A DNA stretch of 64,000 nt from Streptomyces massasporeus (GTDB lineage Bacteria > Actinomycetota > Actinomycetes > Streptomycetales > Streptomycetaceae): assembly GCF_014648995.1 (NCBI RefSeq), contig NZ_BMSE01000030.1:1-64000 (forward strand), read 5' to 3'. Below are positions 16,141 through 25,026 of this stretch, piece after piece. Position numbers and translations under genes: made by a program. Every line of letters starts with the position of its first letter. Position 1 is the first letter of the stretch. The notes below the pieces were generated by a model that did no database searches, was not told the DNA's origin, and saw nothing but the letters and a program-made list of their open reading frames with translations.

Positions 16141-18390
16141 ATGAGCACCGGTACATCGACCGGCACCGACGCCGAGGTGGAGCTCGCCATCGGCGGCATG
16201 ACCTGCGCCTCCTGCGCCGCGCGCATCGAGAAGAAGCTCAACCGCATGGACGGGGTCACCGCCACCGTCAACTACGCCACCGAGAAGGCCAGGGTCAGCT
16301 ACTCCGGCGACGTCTCCGTCGGTGATCTCATCGCCACCGTCGAGGCCACCGGGTACACCGCGCGGGAACCCACTCCCCCTGCCCGGCAGACCGGCCCGTC
16401 CGAGGAGCCCGACGAACTGCGGCCGCTGCGCGAGCGGTTGATCACGGCCGTGGTGCTGTCGGTTCCCGTCGTCGCCATGGCGATGGTCCCGGCGCTTCAG
16501 TTCGAGTACTGGCAGTGGCTGTCGCTCACCCTGGCGGCCCCCGTCGTGACCTACGCGGCCTGGCCCTTCCACAAGGCGGCGTTCACCAACGCGCGGCACG
16601 GCGCCGCCACCATGGACACGCTGATTTCGGTGGGCACCTCGGCCGCCTTCCTGTGGTCGGTGTGGGCGCTGTTCCTCGGCACGGCGGGCACACCGGGCAT
16701 GACCCACCCCTTCGAGCTGACCATCCAGCGCACGGACGGCGCCGGGAACATCTACCTGGAGGCCGCCGCGGGCGTGACCGCCTTCATCCTGGCCGGGCGG
16801 TACTTCGAGGCCCGCGCCAAGCGCAAGGCGGGCGCCGCGCTGCGGGCGCTGCTGGAGCTGGGCGCGAAGGACGTCACCGTGCTGCGGCCCGACGGCCGTG
16901 AACAGACCGTCCCGGTCGCGGAGTTGAGGGCCGGAGACCGCTTCCTGGTCCGGCCCGGCGAGAAGATCGCGACGGACGGGACGGTCGAGGAGGGTTCCTC
17001 CGCCGTGGACGCCTCGATGCTCACCGGTGAGTCCGTCCCGGTGGAGGTGGGCGCGGGCGACCCGGTCACCGGCGCCACGATCAACGTCGGCGGACGGCTC
17101 GTCGTGCGGGCCACCCGGGTGGGCGCCGACACCCAACTCGCCCGGATGGCCCGGCTGGTGGAGGACGCGCAGAACGGCAAGGCCGCCGCGCAGCGGCTCG
17201 CGGACCGGATCTCCGCCGTGTTCGTGCCGGTGGTGATCGCCCTGGCGCTCGGCACGCTCGGCTTCTGGCTGGGCAACGGCGTCGGGCTGACGGCCGCCTT
17301 CACCGCCGCGGTCGCCGTCCTCGTCATCGCCTGCCCGTGCGCCCTGGGGCTGGCGACACCGACCGCGCTGATGGTGGGCACCGGGCGGGGCGCCCAGCTC
17401 GGCATCCTCATCAAGGGCCCGGAGGTCCTGGAGTCCACGCGCCGGGTCGGCACCGTCGTCCTCGACAAGACCGGCACCGTCACCACCGGCCGTATGAAGC
17501 TGCTGGCGGTGCACACCGCCGAGGGCACGGAGGAGGCCGACGTGCTGCGGCTGGCCGGGGCGCTGGAGCACTCCTCCGAGCACCCGATCGCCCGGGCCGT
17601 CGCCGACGGGGCGCTGGAGAAGCTGGGCGCGCTGCCGACACCCGAGGACTTCGCCAACGTCCCCGGGCTCGGTGTGCAGGGCGTCGTGGAGGGCCACGCG
17701 GTGCTCGTCGGCCGGGAGCGGCTGCTGGCCGACTGGGCGATGCGGCTTCCCCAGGGCCTGGCCGCGGCGAGGACCGCGGCCGAGGACGCCGGGCGCACGG
17801 CCGTCGCGGTCGCGTGGGACGGCGAGGCGCGCGCGGTGCTGGAGGTGGCCGACGCGGTGAAGGACACCAGCGCGGAGGCGGTCGGACGGCTGCGGGCGCT
17901 CGGCCTCACGCCGATCCTGCTGACCGGCGACAACGAGGCGGTGGCCCGGTCCGTCGCCCGCGAGGTGGGCATCGAGGAGGTCATCGCCGAGGTGCTCCCG
18001 CAGGACAAGGTCGACGTCGTCAAGCGGCTCCAGGCCGAGGGCCGGTCGGTGGCGATGGTCGGTGACGGTGTCAACGACGCCGCGGCCCTCGCCCAGGCCG
18101 ATCTGGGCCTGGCCATGGGCACCGGCACGGACGCCGCCATCGAGGCCGGTGACCTGACGCTCGTGCGCGGCGATCTGCGGGCCGCGGCGGACGCCATCCG
18201 GCTCGCCCGCCGCACGCTCGGCACCATCCGCTCGAACCTCTTCTGGGCCTTCGCCTACAACGTGGCGGCCCTGCCGCTGGCCGCCTCCGGCCTGCTCACC
18301 CCGATGATCGCCGGGGCGGCGATGGCCTTCTCTTCGGTCTTCGTGGTCGGCAACTCGCTGCGGCTGCGCACCTTCCGGGCCGCCGGCTGA
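16141..18390 (+). CDS. copA: Copper-exporting P1B-type ATPase CopA
   Basis: A 749-residue heavy-metal P-type ATPase that exports Cu(I) across the cytoplasmic membrane. It has an N-terminal HMA domain with GMTCASC (Cys22, Cys25), eight predicted TM helices, the transmembrane metal site CPC (about 397-399), phosphorylation site DKTGT (Asp about 442), the SEHPIA histidine-proline motif and GDGVND near 641. All catalytic motifs are intact. Co-transcribed with copZ and probably repressed by CsoR. Confidence 0.95.
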   Translation: MSTGTSTGTDAEVELAIGGMTCASCAARIEKKLNRMDGVTATVNYATEKARVSYSGDVSVGDLIATVEATGYTAREPTPPARQTGPSEEPDELRPLRERLITAVVLSVPVVAMAMVPALQFEYWQWLSLTLAAPVVTYAAWPFHKAAFTNARHGAATMDTLISVGTSAAFLWSVWALFLGTAGTPGMTHPFELTIQRTDGAGNIYLEAAAGVTAFILAGRYFEARAKRKAGAALRALLELGAKDVTVLRPDGREQTVPVAELRAGDRFLVRPGEKIATDGTVEEGSSAVDASMLTGESVPVEVGAGDPVTGATINVGGRLVVRATRVGADTQLARMARLVEDAQNGKAAAQRLADRISAVFVPVVIALALGTLGFWLGNGVGLTAAFTAAVAVLVIACPCALGLATPTALMVGTGRGAQLGILIKGPEVLESTRRVGTVVLDKTGTVTTGRMKLLAVHTAEGTEEADVLRLAGALEHSSEHPIARAVADGALEKLGALPTPEDFANVPGLGVQGVVEGHAVLVGRERLLADWAMRLPQGLAAARTAAEDAGRTAVAVAWDGEARAVLEVADAVKDTSAEAVGRLRALGLTPILLTGDNEAVARSVAREVGIEEVIAEVLPQDKVDVVKRLQAEGRSVAMVGDGVNDAAALAQADLGLAMGTGTDAAIEAGDLTLVRGDLRAAADAIRLARRTLGTIRSNLFWAFAYNVAALPLAASGLLTPMIAGAAMAFSSVFVVGNSLRLRTFRAAG

Positions 18391-18402
18391 GGCGCCGGCG
18401 GA

Positions 18403-19059
18403 TCAGCGGCGGCGCCACACCAGCGTGTAGCGCCAGAACAGCCGGCGGCGCAGGCGCACGCCGGGGAGGACGGCCCGGGCCTCGCGCGCGATCTCGGTGA
18501 AGGTCAGGTCCGCCGGACGGGTTCGGGCCGTCATCGAGACCGGGCGCGGGGCCGTACGACCCCGGTTCTTCAGCAACGCCATGACGATGTTGAGCGGGAT
18601 CGACGCGACGCCGAGCAGGTGATCGACGGGCGTCCGCTCCCGGGCCACACCGACGATCACCAGGGTGCCGCCGGGGGTCAGACGGTCGCGGAAGGTCTCG
18701 AGGGCCCGCCTGAACGGCAGATGGTGGACGACGGCGACACAGGTGATGACGTCGTACGACCGATCACCGAGCCCGGTCAGCGCGTCGGCCGCCGCGTACG
18801 TCACCGGGGCCGCCGCGGGCGTCAGCTGCCGCGCCCGGGCCGTGATCTCCGGGTCGGCGTCGATGCCGTGCACGCGCTCCGCCCGGCCGGCCAGCAGACG
18901 AGCCAGGTCTCCGCTGCCGCAGCCCACGTCCAGGGCACTGCTCACCCGTTCGGGGAGTCGCCGCAGGATCCAGCGGTGGAAGTGGGCGTTGTGGTCCCAG
19001 GGGCGGGCGGCGTGGAAACGGTCCAGTGCGCGCAGGGCGCGGTGCGGCAGGAGTGACAT
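18403..19059 (-). CDS. Class I SAM-dependent methyltransferase
   Basis: A 218-residue methyltransferase with SAM motif ALDVGCGSGDLARLL near 40, acidic motif HGIDADPEI near 65 and CVAVVHHLPF near 107. The C-terminal region is arginine-rich. Substrate unknown; small-molecule methylation is most likely. The ATG at 19059 is preceded by AGGAGT. It converges on copA. Confidence 0.82.
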   Translation of the reverse strand: MSLLPHRALRALDRFHAARPWDHNAHFHRWILRRLPERVSSALDVGCGSGDLARLLAGRAERVHGIDADPEITARARQLTPAAAPVTYAAADALTGLGDRSYDVITCVAVVHHLPFRRALETFRDRLTPGGTLVIVGVARERTPVDHLLGVASIPLNIVMALLKNRGRTAPRPVSMTARTRPADLTFTEIAREARAVLPGVRLRRRLFWRYTLVWRRR

Positions 19060-19195
19060 GCGGTCAGTGTCCCGGCTCACCGGGGTGGGCGTCCGCCGTC
19101 TGGGCACCCGGGAGGTACCGGCTCGCAGGGGCGCCGAGCGTGCGCCGGGCGTGAGCCGGTACCTTGCTGGGGAAGGCCACTGCGGGGAGAAGCAC

Positions 19196-19897
19196 ATGAC
19201 CGATCCGAGGACCACGAACGCGGACGCCCCCCGTCCGCTCCAGAACACCCGGGACTCCGCGGCCGGACCCGGCCGGATCCTGGGCGCCGTGTTCGGCGAT
19301 CTCAGGGCCGTGGACGGCGCCCTGTACGCGGCGGTGGCCGCCACCCCCACGCCGACCCTGGACCGCACGCTGCGCCATCTGTCGCACGCGGCCGACCACT
19401 CCAAGATCTCCTTCGCCATCGCCGCGGCCCTGGCCCTGGCCGGCAAGCGGTCGCGCAAGGCCGCACTCGCCGGTGTCGGCGCGATCGCCGTGGCGTCGGC
19501 CTCCGCCAACCTCCTCGGCAAGCGGCTGGTGCGCCGGGCGCGGCCGGACCGGGAGGCGGCCCGGGTGACGGTGGACCGGCACGTCAAGATGCCGACCTCG
19601 GCGTCGTTCCCGTCCGGGCACACCGCGTCGGCGGTCGCGTTCGCCACGGCCGTCGGCGTGGTGCTGCCCCCGGCGGCGGTCCCGCTCGGGGCGCTGGCCG
19701 GCGCCGTCGGCTACTCGCGCGTCCACACGGGCGTGCACTACCCGGGCGACGTGGCGGCGGGCGCGGTCCTCGGCATCGCGAGCGCGGCAGCGGCCCTGGC
19801 GGCAGCGGCGGCCACGCCCTCGGCACGGACACAGGCTCTGCTCACGGCTGCCCGATCGTGGCCGCGGATCAGCATCGTGGGCGCCCTGCGCCGGTGA
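19196..19897 (+). CDS. PAP2-family membrane phosphatase
   Basis: A 233-residue phosphatidic-acid-phosphatase-type protein. The three family motifs are present: KRLVRRARPDRE (KxxxxxxRP), PSGHT near 145 and SRVHTGVHYPGDV (SRxxxxxHxxxD) near 180. Several TM segments surround them. Likely acts on lipid phosphates or polyprenyl pyrophosphates at the membrane. The N-terminal 30 residues are disordered. Divergent from the methyltransferase gene. Confidence 0.87.
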   Translation: MTDPRTTNADAPRPLQNTRDSAAGPGRILGAVFGDLRAVDGALYAAVAATPTPTLDRTLRHLSHAADHSKISFAIAAALALAGKRSRKAALAGVGAIAVASASANLLGKRLVRRARPDREAARVTVDRHVKMPTSASFPSGHTASAVAFATAVGVVLPPAAVPLGALAGAVGYSRVHTGVHYPGDVAAGAVLGIASAAAALAAAAATPSARTQALLTAARSWPRISIVGALRR

Positions 19898-19960
19898 ACC
19901 GCGGGTCGGCCGGGCGCGGGGACACGCCCCGCCGCCCGGCGCCCTCGCGGTGACGAACCC

Positions 19961-20413
19961 TCAGCCGAAGGCCCGCACGGCCTGGTAGTACGTCCAGGCC
20001 GTGCTGGTGCAGGAGGTCTTCGTGCCGCCACTGTAGGCCGCGCAGACCCTCTTGAGGTCCTCGTGGAAGGCGCTGTCGAGCCGGGACTTGTTGGCGCTGA
20101 AGCTGCCCGCCGCCTTGTAGTTGCGGTAGCCGAAGTCGTGACGGGCGCAGGACATCGAGAAGGGGAAGCCGAACGGGTTGTCCGGCGAGGAGGAGCAGTA
20201 GTCGGTCGACCAGTCGAAGGCGTACGCGGCCCACGCGGCCTGGTTGGCCCGGGCGGCGGCCCAGGTGCTGTAGCTGGACGCGCTGGTCTGCGTCCAGTTC
20301 GCGAGCACCTGGGGCTTGTCGGCAGGAGCGGCGCTCGCGCTCGTGGCGGCGCCGACCACGGTGAGGAGGGTCAGAGTCGAGGCGGCAAGACCGGTTGCGA
20401 ATCTGCGGTGCAT
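19961..20413 (-). CDS. Secreted prokaryotic phospholipase A2
   Basis: A 150-residue exported enzyme. The signal peptide covers about residues 1-31 (hydrophobic FATGLAASTLTLLTVVGAAT, cleavage near ASA). The mature part matches Streptomyces phospholipase A2: CSSSPDNPFGFPFSMSCARHDFGYRNYK, with the catalytic His-Asp pair in ARHDFGY and conserved disulphide cysteines. It hydrolyses the sn-2 acyl ester of phospholipids, normally calcium-dependent. The ATG at MHRRFA has GGAGG upstream; a longer frame to 20461 is less likely. Apparently monocistronic. Confidence 0.9.
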   Translation of the reverse strand: MHRRFATGLAASTLTLLTVVGAATSASAAPADKPQVLANWTQTSASSYSTWAAARANQAAWAAYAFDWSTDYCSSSPDNPFGFPFSMSCARHDFGYRNYKAAGSFSANKSRLDSAFHEDLKRVCAAYSGGTKTSCTSTAWTYYQAVRAFG

Positions 20414-20529
20414 CCCACACCTCCATGAGGCTGCGACCCGCCCATCGAGCCGCAGGTCCATGACAAGAGGATGACCACCTCGTCCCCGTGCTCACACCTG
20501 ATGAGCCCCAATAGCTCCTGAACTTCAGG

Positions 20530-21123
20530 CTATTGAGGGAGAACGGCAGCGGACCGGCGCACGTCGACGGCGGTCAGCGCCAGGGCCAGTGGCCCGGGCG
20601 CGAGGAAGGCCAGCGGCAGCAGCATCCAGGCACACAGCGCGGCCGTCGCCACGGCAAGCAGGACCAGGCCGCTGCCGCCCACGTCCGCCACGGCGTCCCG
20701 CCCGGCCCCGCGCACCGCCGCACGCCAGTCGGTGAGCGACTCGGGGCGCCCACAGGCCCGCAGGCCGACCAGCGCCGCGCACCCGCCGATCACCGCGGCC
20801 GCGACCGCGAACAGCGGCGCTCCCGGCAACCCCGCCCGGGCCAGCGCCAGGTCGGCGGCGAGCAGCAACAGGCCCGCGAGGGCCACGGCTCCCGCCACCA
20901 GGTCACCCGCGCGCAACCGCCTCCGCAGCAGGGCGAAGTACCGCCCCGCCGTGACGGGTTGGTCCTGCCCCGCGCCGCGCAGCACCGCACACGCCGTCGA
21001 CAGCGCGGCCGGGACGGTGACGAGGGGCAGGCAGGCGGCCGCCGTGGCGAGTCCGACGCTCAGCACGTCGGCGAAGAGGGTCATGCGCGGGCCGAACACC
21101 TCGCCCGCCTCGCGTGTCGGCAT
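20530..21123 (-). CDS. YesL/DUF624-like integral membrane protein
   Basis: A 197-residue hydrophobic protein with about five TM segments and little else. The family (DUF624, YesL of Bacillus rhamnogalacturonan loci) commonly accompanies carbohydrate ABC importers, with unknown function. It starts five bases after the second permease and is the last gene of the seven-gene operon that begins at 27067. Confidence 0.7.
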   Translation of the reverse strand: MPTREAGEVFGPRMTLFADVLSVGLATAAACLPLVTVPAALSTACAVLRGAGQDQPVTAGRYFALLRRRLRAGDLVAGAVALAGLLLLAADLALARAGLPGAPLFAVAAAVIGGCAALVGLRACGRPESLTDWRAAVRGAGRDAVADVGGSGLVLLAVATAALCAWMLLPLAFLAPGPLALALTAVDVRRSAAVLPQ

Positions 21124-21128
21124 CCCGC

Positions 21129-21989
21129 TCACCCCTTGACTCCGGAGCTGGCCATGCCCTCCACCAGGAACCGCTGGAAGGCGAGGAAGAACAGCACGAT
21201 CGGCAGCAGCGCGATCACCGACAGGGCGAACATCGGGCCGAACGCGGAGGTGCTGGAGGCGTCCACGAAGGAGCGCAGCGCCAGGGTGAGGGTGAATTTG
21301 TCCGGGTCGAAGAGGTAGATGAGCTGGGTGAAGAAGTCGTTCCAGGTCCAGATGAACGTGAAGATGGCGGTGGTGATCAGGGCCGGCCGGGTGAGCGGCA
21401 GTACGACCTGGAAGAAGCTGCGGAAGGGCCCGCAGCCGTCGATCCGGGCCGCCTCCTCCAGCTCGCGCGGCAGGCCGCGCATGAACTGCACGATGAGGAA
21501 GACGAAGAACGCCTCGGTGGCGAGGAACTTGGGCAGGATCAGCGGCCAGTAGGTGTTCACCAGGCCGAGCTGGTTGAAGATGATGTACTGCGGGATGAGC
21601 ACCGCGTGGTGGGGCAGCATGATCGTGGCGATCATGAAGGCGAACAGCGGCCCGCGGAAGCGGAACCTGAGGCGGGCGAACGCGTAGGCGGCGAGCGAGC
21701 AGCTGATGACGTTGCCGAGGACCGCGCCGCCCGCGATCAGCAGGGAGTTGCCGAGCAGCCGCCAGATGGAGACGTCGTTGACGCCGTCCAGGGCGGTCTC
21801 GTAGTTGGACCATTCCAGGTGGCTGGGCAGCAGGTCGAGGCTCGCGATGACCTCGTCGGCGGGTTTGAGCGAGGTGGCCAGCAGCCAGGCCAGGGGGTAC
21901 AGCATGACCAGCAGGGCGAGCAGGCAGCCGACGTGCAGGGCGACGCGTCCCCACCGAACGGGCTTGTGGGCAACTGTCGTAGAGGTCAC
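21129..21989 (-). CDS. Carbohydrate ABC transporter permease (MalG-type)
   Basis: A 286-residue inner-membrane subunit with six TM helices and the EAA loop RELEEAARIDGCGPFRSFFQVVLPL near 200, which docks the ATPase. The GTG start overlaps the stop of the first permease (GTGA). No ATPase is encoded here; such importers in Streptomyces commonly share the ATPase MsiK encoded elsewhere. Confidence 0.9.
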   Translation of the reverse strand: MTSTTVAHKPVRWGRVALHVGCLLALLVMLYPLAWLLATSLKPADEVIASLDLLPSHLEWSNYETALDGVNDVSIWRLLGNSLLIAGGAVLGNVISCSLAAYAFARLRFRFRGPLFAFMIATIMLPHHAVLIPQYIIFNQLGLVNTYWPLILPKFLATEAFFVFLIVQFMRGLPRELEEAARIDGCGPFRSFFQVVLPLTRPALITTAIFTFIWTWNDFFTQLIYLFDPDKFTLTLALRSFVDASSTSAFGPMFALSVIALLPIVLFFLAFQRFLVEGMASSGVKG

Positions 21990-22924
21990 CGGTCCCCCTC
22001 GGAGGCGTAGAAGACCCAGGAGCGCGAGGTGCGGAACAGCACCGCCGTGACGATGCCGATCACGAGGAGCAGCACCCAGGCCATGGCGGAGGCGTAGCCC
22101 ATGTGGGAGGCGACGAAGCCGCGGTCGTAGAGGTACATGGTGTAGACGAGGGTCGAGTCGGCCGGTCCGCCCTTGCCCGCGCTGACGGCGAAGGCGGGGG
22201 TGAACACCTGGAAGGCCTGGATGGTCTGGAGGACCAGGTTGAAGAACAGCACCGGGGAGAGCATCGGCACGGTGACGGACAGGAACTGCCGCCACTTCCC
22301 GGCCCCGTCGACGGCCGCGGCCTCGTAGAGCTCGGCGGGTATCTGCTGGAGGCCGGCGAGGAAGATGACCATCGGGGCGCCGAACTGCCACACCGTCAGC
22401 AGGGCGACGGCCAGCAGTGCCCAGCCGGGCTTGTTGACCCAGCCGCCGGTGCCGAGCAGGTTGTCGACCGTGCCGCCGTCGTTGAAGACCGCCCGCCAGA
22501 CGAGCGCGATGGACATCGACGCGCCGAGCAGGGAGGGCGCGTAGAACGCGGAGCGGTAGAAGCCCTTGCCGCGCTTCATGCCCTTCAGGGCGAGGGCGAC
22601 GACGAGGGCGAGCGCGAGTTGCAGGGGCACGGCGATGACGACGTACGTCAGGGTCGTCACGACCGAGCGCCAGTAGCGCGGGTCCTCGGTGAACATCTGC
22701 ACGTAGTTGCGCAGGCCCACCCACTTCGGCGGGTTGAACAGGTCGTAGTCGGTGAACGACAGGTACAGCGACACGGCCATCGGCAGCAGTGTCAGGACGA
22801 TCGCGCCGAGCACCCAGGGTGAGAGGAACACCCAGGCGGCGCCCTCGCGTTCGCGCTTGGGCCGGCGCTTCGGGGCCGCGGCGGGGGCGCGCCTCGCCTC
22901 CGGGGGGATCGCGGTGGTGGTCAT
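21986..22924 (-). CDS. Carbohydrate ABC transporter permease (MalF-type)
   Basis: A 312-residue permease with six TM helices after a basic N-terminal tail (RAPAAAPKRRPKRERE). The EAA loop AELYEAAAVDGAGKWRQFLSVTVPML is near 210. The ATG overlaps the stop of the solute-binding protein gene (ATGA), and its stop overlaps the next permease, indicating tight coupling. Confidence 0.9.
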   Translation of the reverse strand: MTTTAIPPEARRAPAAAPKRRPKREREGAAWVFLSPWVLGAIVLTLLPMAVSLYLSFTDYDLFNPPKWVGLRNYVQMFTEDPRYWRSVVTTLTYVVIAVPLQLALALVVALALKGMKRGKGFYRSAFYAPSLLGASMSIALVWRAVFNDGGTVDNLLGTGGWVNKPGWALLAVALLTVWQFGAPMVIFLAGLQQIPAELYEAAAVDGAGKWRQFLSVTVPMLSPVLFFNLVLQTIQAFQVFTPAFAVSAGKGGPADSTLVYTMYLYDRGFVASHMGYASAMAWVLLLVIGIVTAVLFRTSRSWVFYASEGDR

Positions 22925-24204
22925 GACCTCAGCTCCGCCTTCGCCTCGGTGACGTAGTTCTCGGCCGCTTCGCGCGGCGACATGCGCGCGTAGGACACCT
23001 GGTCGTAGTCGCGCTGGAAGGTGCTCTGCAGGGCGTTGTCGCCCGAGGGCGGCGCCTGGGGCGGGTCCTTGAGCTTGCCTTCCAGGGATGCCTGGTAGTC
23101 GGCGATGGTCTTGTCGAAGTCCTTGAGCCGCGGGCCGATCTCGGCACGGATCGTCTCGTTGACGGGGATGCCGCGGCTCGCGCCGAGGATCTTCGCGGCC
23201 TCCCGGTCGTTGATCATGAAGTCGACGAGCTGAGCCGCCTCCTTGGGATGGCCGGTGTTCGCCGAGACGCCGACGAACATGGACGGCTTGAAGTACTGGC
23301 CGGGCGTGCCGTCCTCGCCGGACGGCATGGGCGCGAGGGCGACGCCGGTCGGCACCAGGGCGACGAACCCGCTGGCCGGGGCGTCCCAGTTGGCGTCGGT
23401 GACGGACGTGCCGCGCCCCAGCGGGGTGTTCTCCACGGACCCGTCGAGCTGGGTGGTCTGCTCGGCGGGCGAGACGGCGCCCTCGCGGCGCAGCGTGTCG
23501 GTGAAGGTCCACCAGCGGGTGAGGTCGCGGGCGGTGAAGCCGAGCCGGCCGTCCTTCGTGTAGAGGGCCTTGCCCCGGCCGCGCAGCCAGACCTCGAAGG
23601 CGTCCTCGCTCTGGCCGGGGTCGGTCGCCCCGGGCTTGCCGGTCTTCTTCGCGAGGGCCCGCATGGTGTCGGCCCATCGGCTCCAGGTCCAGCTTTTGCC
23701 GGGCAGCGGGACGCCCGACTTCTTCCAGGCCTGGACGTCGTAGGCGACGGTCTCGGTGCCGCGGCCCTGCGGGATCGCGTACTGCACGTCGTCGACGCGG
23801 CCGGTGGCGAGCAGGCCCCGGTCGATCTCGGAGGTGCGCAGGACGGACTTCTGTTTCGCCAGGTCCAGCAGGACGCCGCCGGAGGCGTACTGGTCGATCT
23901 GGCGGTAGTCCAGCTGCATCACGTCGGGGGCGTCGCCGCCTGCGGCCTGGGTGGCGAGCTTCTGCTTGTAGGCGTCGTAGCCGGAGAACGACGTCGACAC
24001 GTCGACGTTCGGGTGCTGCTTCTCGAACAGCGCGACGGCCTGCTCGGTGCGTTCCGCGCGGTCGGGGTTGCCCCACCACGTGTAGCGCAGCACGACCTTG
24101 CCGCCTCCGGCGGACTCCCCGGATCCTCCGCAGCCCGCCAGCACGGCGCACAGTGCCAGTGCGGCGGCCGACGCGCAGAACCCCTTTGTCCTGTGTCCGG
24201 GCAT
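22921..24204 (-). CDS. Extracellular sugar-binding lipoprotein
   Basis: A 427-residue solute-binding protein of the family 1 type. A lipoprotein signal (lipobox LAGC, Cys about 25) anchors it outside the membrane. The mature protein begins with a Gly/Ser linker and VVLRYTWWGNPDRAERTEQAVALFEKQHP, typical of oligosaccharide binders. It feeds the two permeases downstream. A gap of 60 bp separates it from the cupin gene. Ligand unknown; context suggests a plant-derived or modified sugar. Confidence 0.9.
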   Translation of the reverse strand: MPGHRTKGFCASAAALALCAVLAGCGGSGESAGGGKVVLRYTWWGNPDRAERTEQAVALFEKQHPNVDVSTSFSGYDAYKQKLATQAAGGDAPDVMQLDYRQIDQYASGGVLLDLAKQKSVLRTSEIDRGLLATGRVDDVQYAIPQGRGTETVAYDVQAWKKSGVPLPGKSWTWSRWADTMRALAKKTGKPGATDPGQSEDAFEVWLRGRGKALYTKDGRLGFTARDLTRWWTFTDTLRREGAVSPAEQTTQLDGSVENTPLGRGTSVTDANWDAPASGFVALVPTGVALAPMPSGEDGTPGQYFKPSMFVGVSANTGHPKEAAQLVDFMINDREAAKILGASRGIPVNETIRAEIGPRLKDFDKTIADYQASLEGKLKDPPQAPPSGDNALQSTFQRDYDQVSYARMSPREAAENYVTEAKAELRS

Positions 24205-24264
24205 GCCGAGGTCACTCCTCTCCTCGGAGATTGGCTGAGACCCCCCGGTCCCCCCTTGCCGCCG

Positions 24265-25026
24265 CTACTCCTCCTGGTACGGCAGCGTGGTGCCCGGCAG
24301 CGCGTACTCGTCGCGCCGGCCGCACATGCCGAAGCCGCCGAGCCGGGTGGGCGCGGCCTCGTGGGCGGTGGCCTCACCGAGGTAACCGGGATCGCCGGCG
24401 GCCAGGGCGTCGAGCTGGGCGCCGGTGCGCTCCGCGGTGGCCAGGGCGCCCTCCCGCCACAGCTTCCGCCAGGTGGGAACCTTGTCTCGGACGATCCGTG
24501 CGGCGGCGCTCTGGAACTCCAGGTACGGGCCGTTGTCCCCGGCGACGAGGGCCTCGCGCAGCCCGAGGTAGCCCTCGACGGCGAGGTCCCTGCGGCGCCG
24601 GGCGGCCGCCGCCGTCTCCGGTCCGGTGCCGGTCGGCAGGGCAGCGGCGGCGGCGTACCGGTCGGGGTCGGCGAGCACCTCGGGCGGGAAGGTGAACACG
24701 GCGTCCCCGGCCTCGGGCAGGCCGCTGTTCTGCATCAGCACGGTGATGCGCAGATCGCCGCCCTGCACCATGCGGTGCACGGTGCCCGGCGTGAACCAGG
24801 CGATCGAGCCGGCTTCGAGGGGGATGTCCCGGTAGCCGTCGGGGCTCAGCGTCTGGACCGCGCCCCGGCCGCCGGTGACGACGTACGCCTCCGTGCACAC
24901 CAGGTGCAGGTGCGGGCTGCCGCCGCAGACGCCGTCGGCGGCCTCCCAGTCGTAGGCGCTGAGGTGGGACAGGCCGATCGCGCCGGGCAGCGGGTGCGGA
25001 AGGCCCGCGGGTTTCGGCTCGCTCAC
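24265..25026 (-). CDS. Cupin-domain protein of a sugar catabolic operon
   Basis: A 253-residue protein with an N-terminal cupin barrel: SPHLHLVCTEAYVVTGGRGAVQTLSPDGY, then LEAGSIAWFTPGTVHRMVQGGDLRITVLMQN, with the metal-binding pattern HxH...E and a later His. The C-terminal half is helical and unassigned. Cupins of this kind act as isomerases, dioxygenases or sensors. The GTG start overlaps the stop of the DUF6807 gene. Role inferred only from its place among sugar oxidoreductase and importer genes. Confidence 0.75.
   Translation of the reverse strand: MSEPKPAGLPHPLPGAIGLSHLSAYDWEAADGVCGGSPHLHLVCTEAYVVTGGRGAVQTLSPDGYRDIPLEAGSIAWFTPGTVHRMVQGGDLRITVLMQNSGLPEAGDAVFTFPPEVLADPDRYAAAAALPTGTGPETAAAARRRRDLAVEGYLGLREALVAGDNGPYLEFQSAAARIVRDKVPTWRKLWREGALATAERTGAQLDALAAGDPGYLGEATAHEAAPTRLGGFGMCGRRDEYALPGTTLPYQEE

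Noticed and set aside
14737..17697. A 986-codon minus-strand open frame across copZ-copA
   Set aside because: Antisense to well-supported copper genes. Only its 14766-15725 neighbour frame (His-rich protein) is real.
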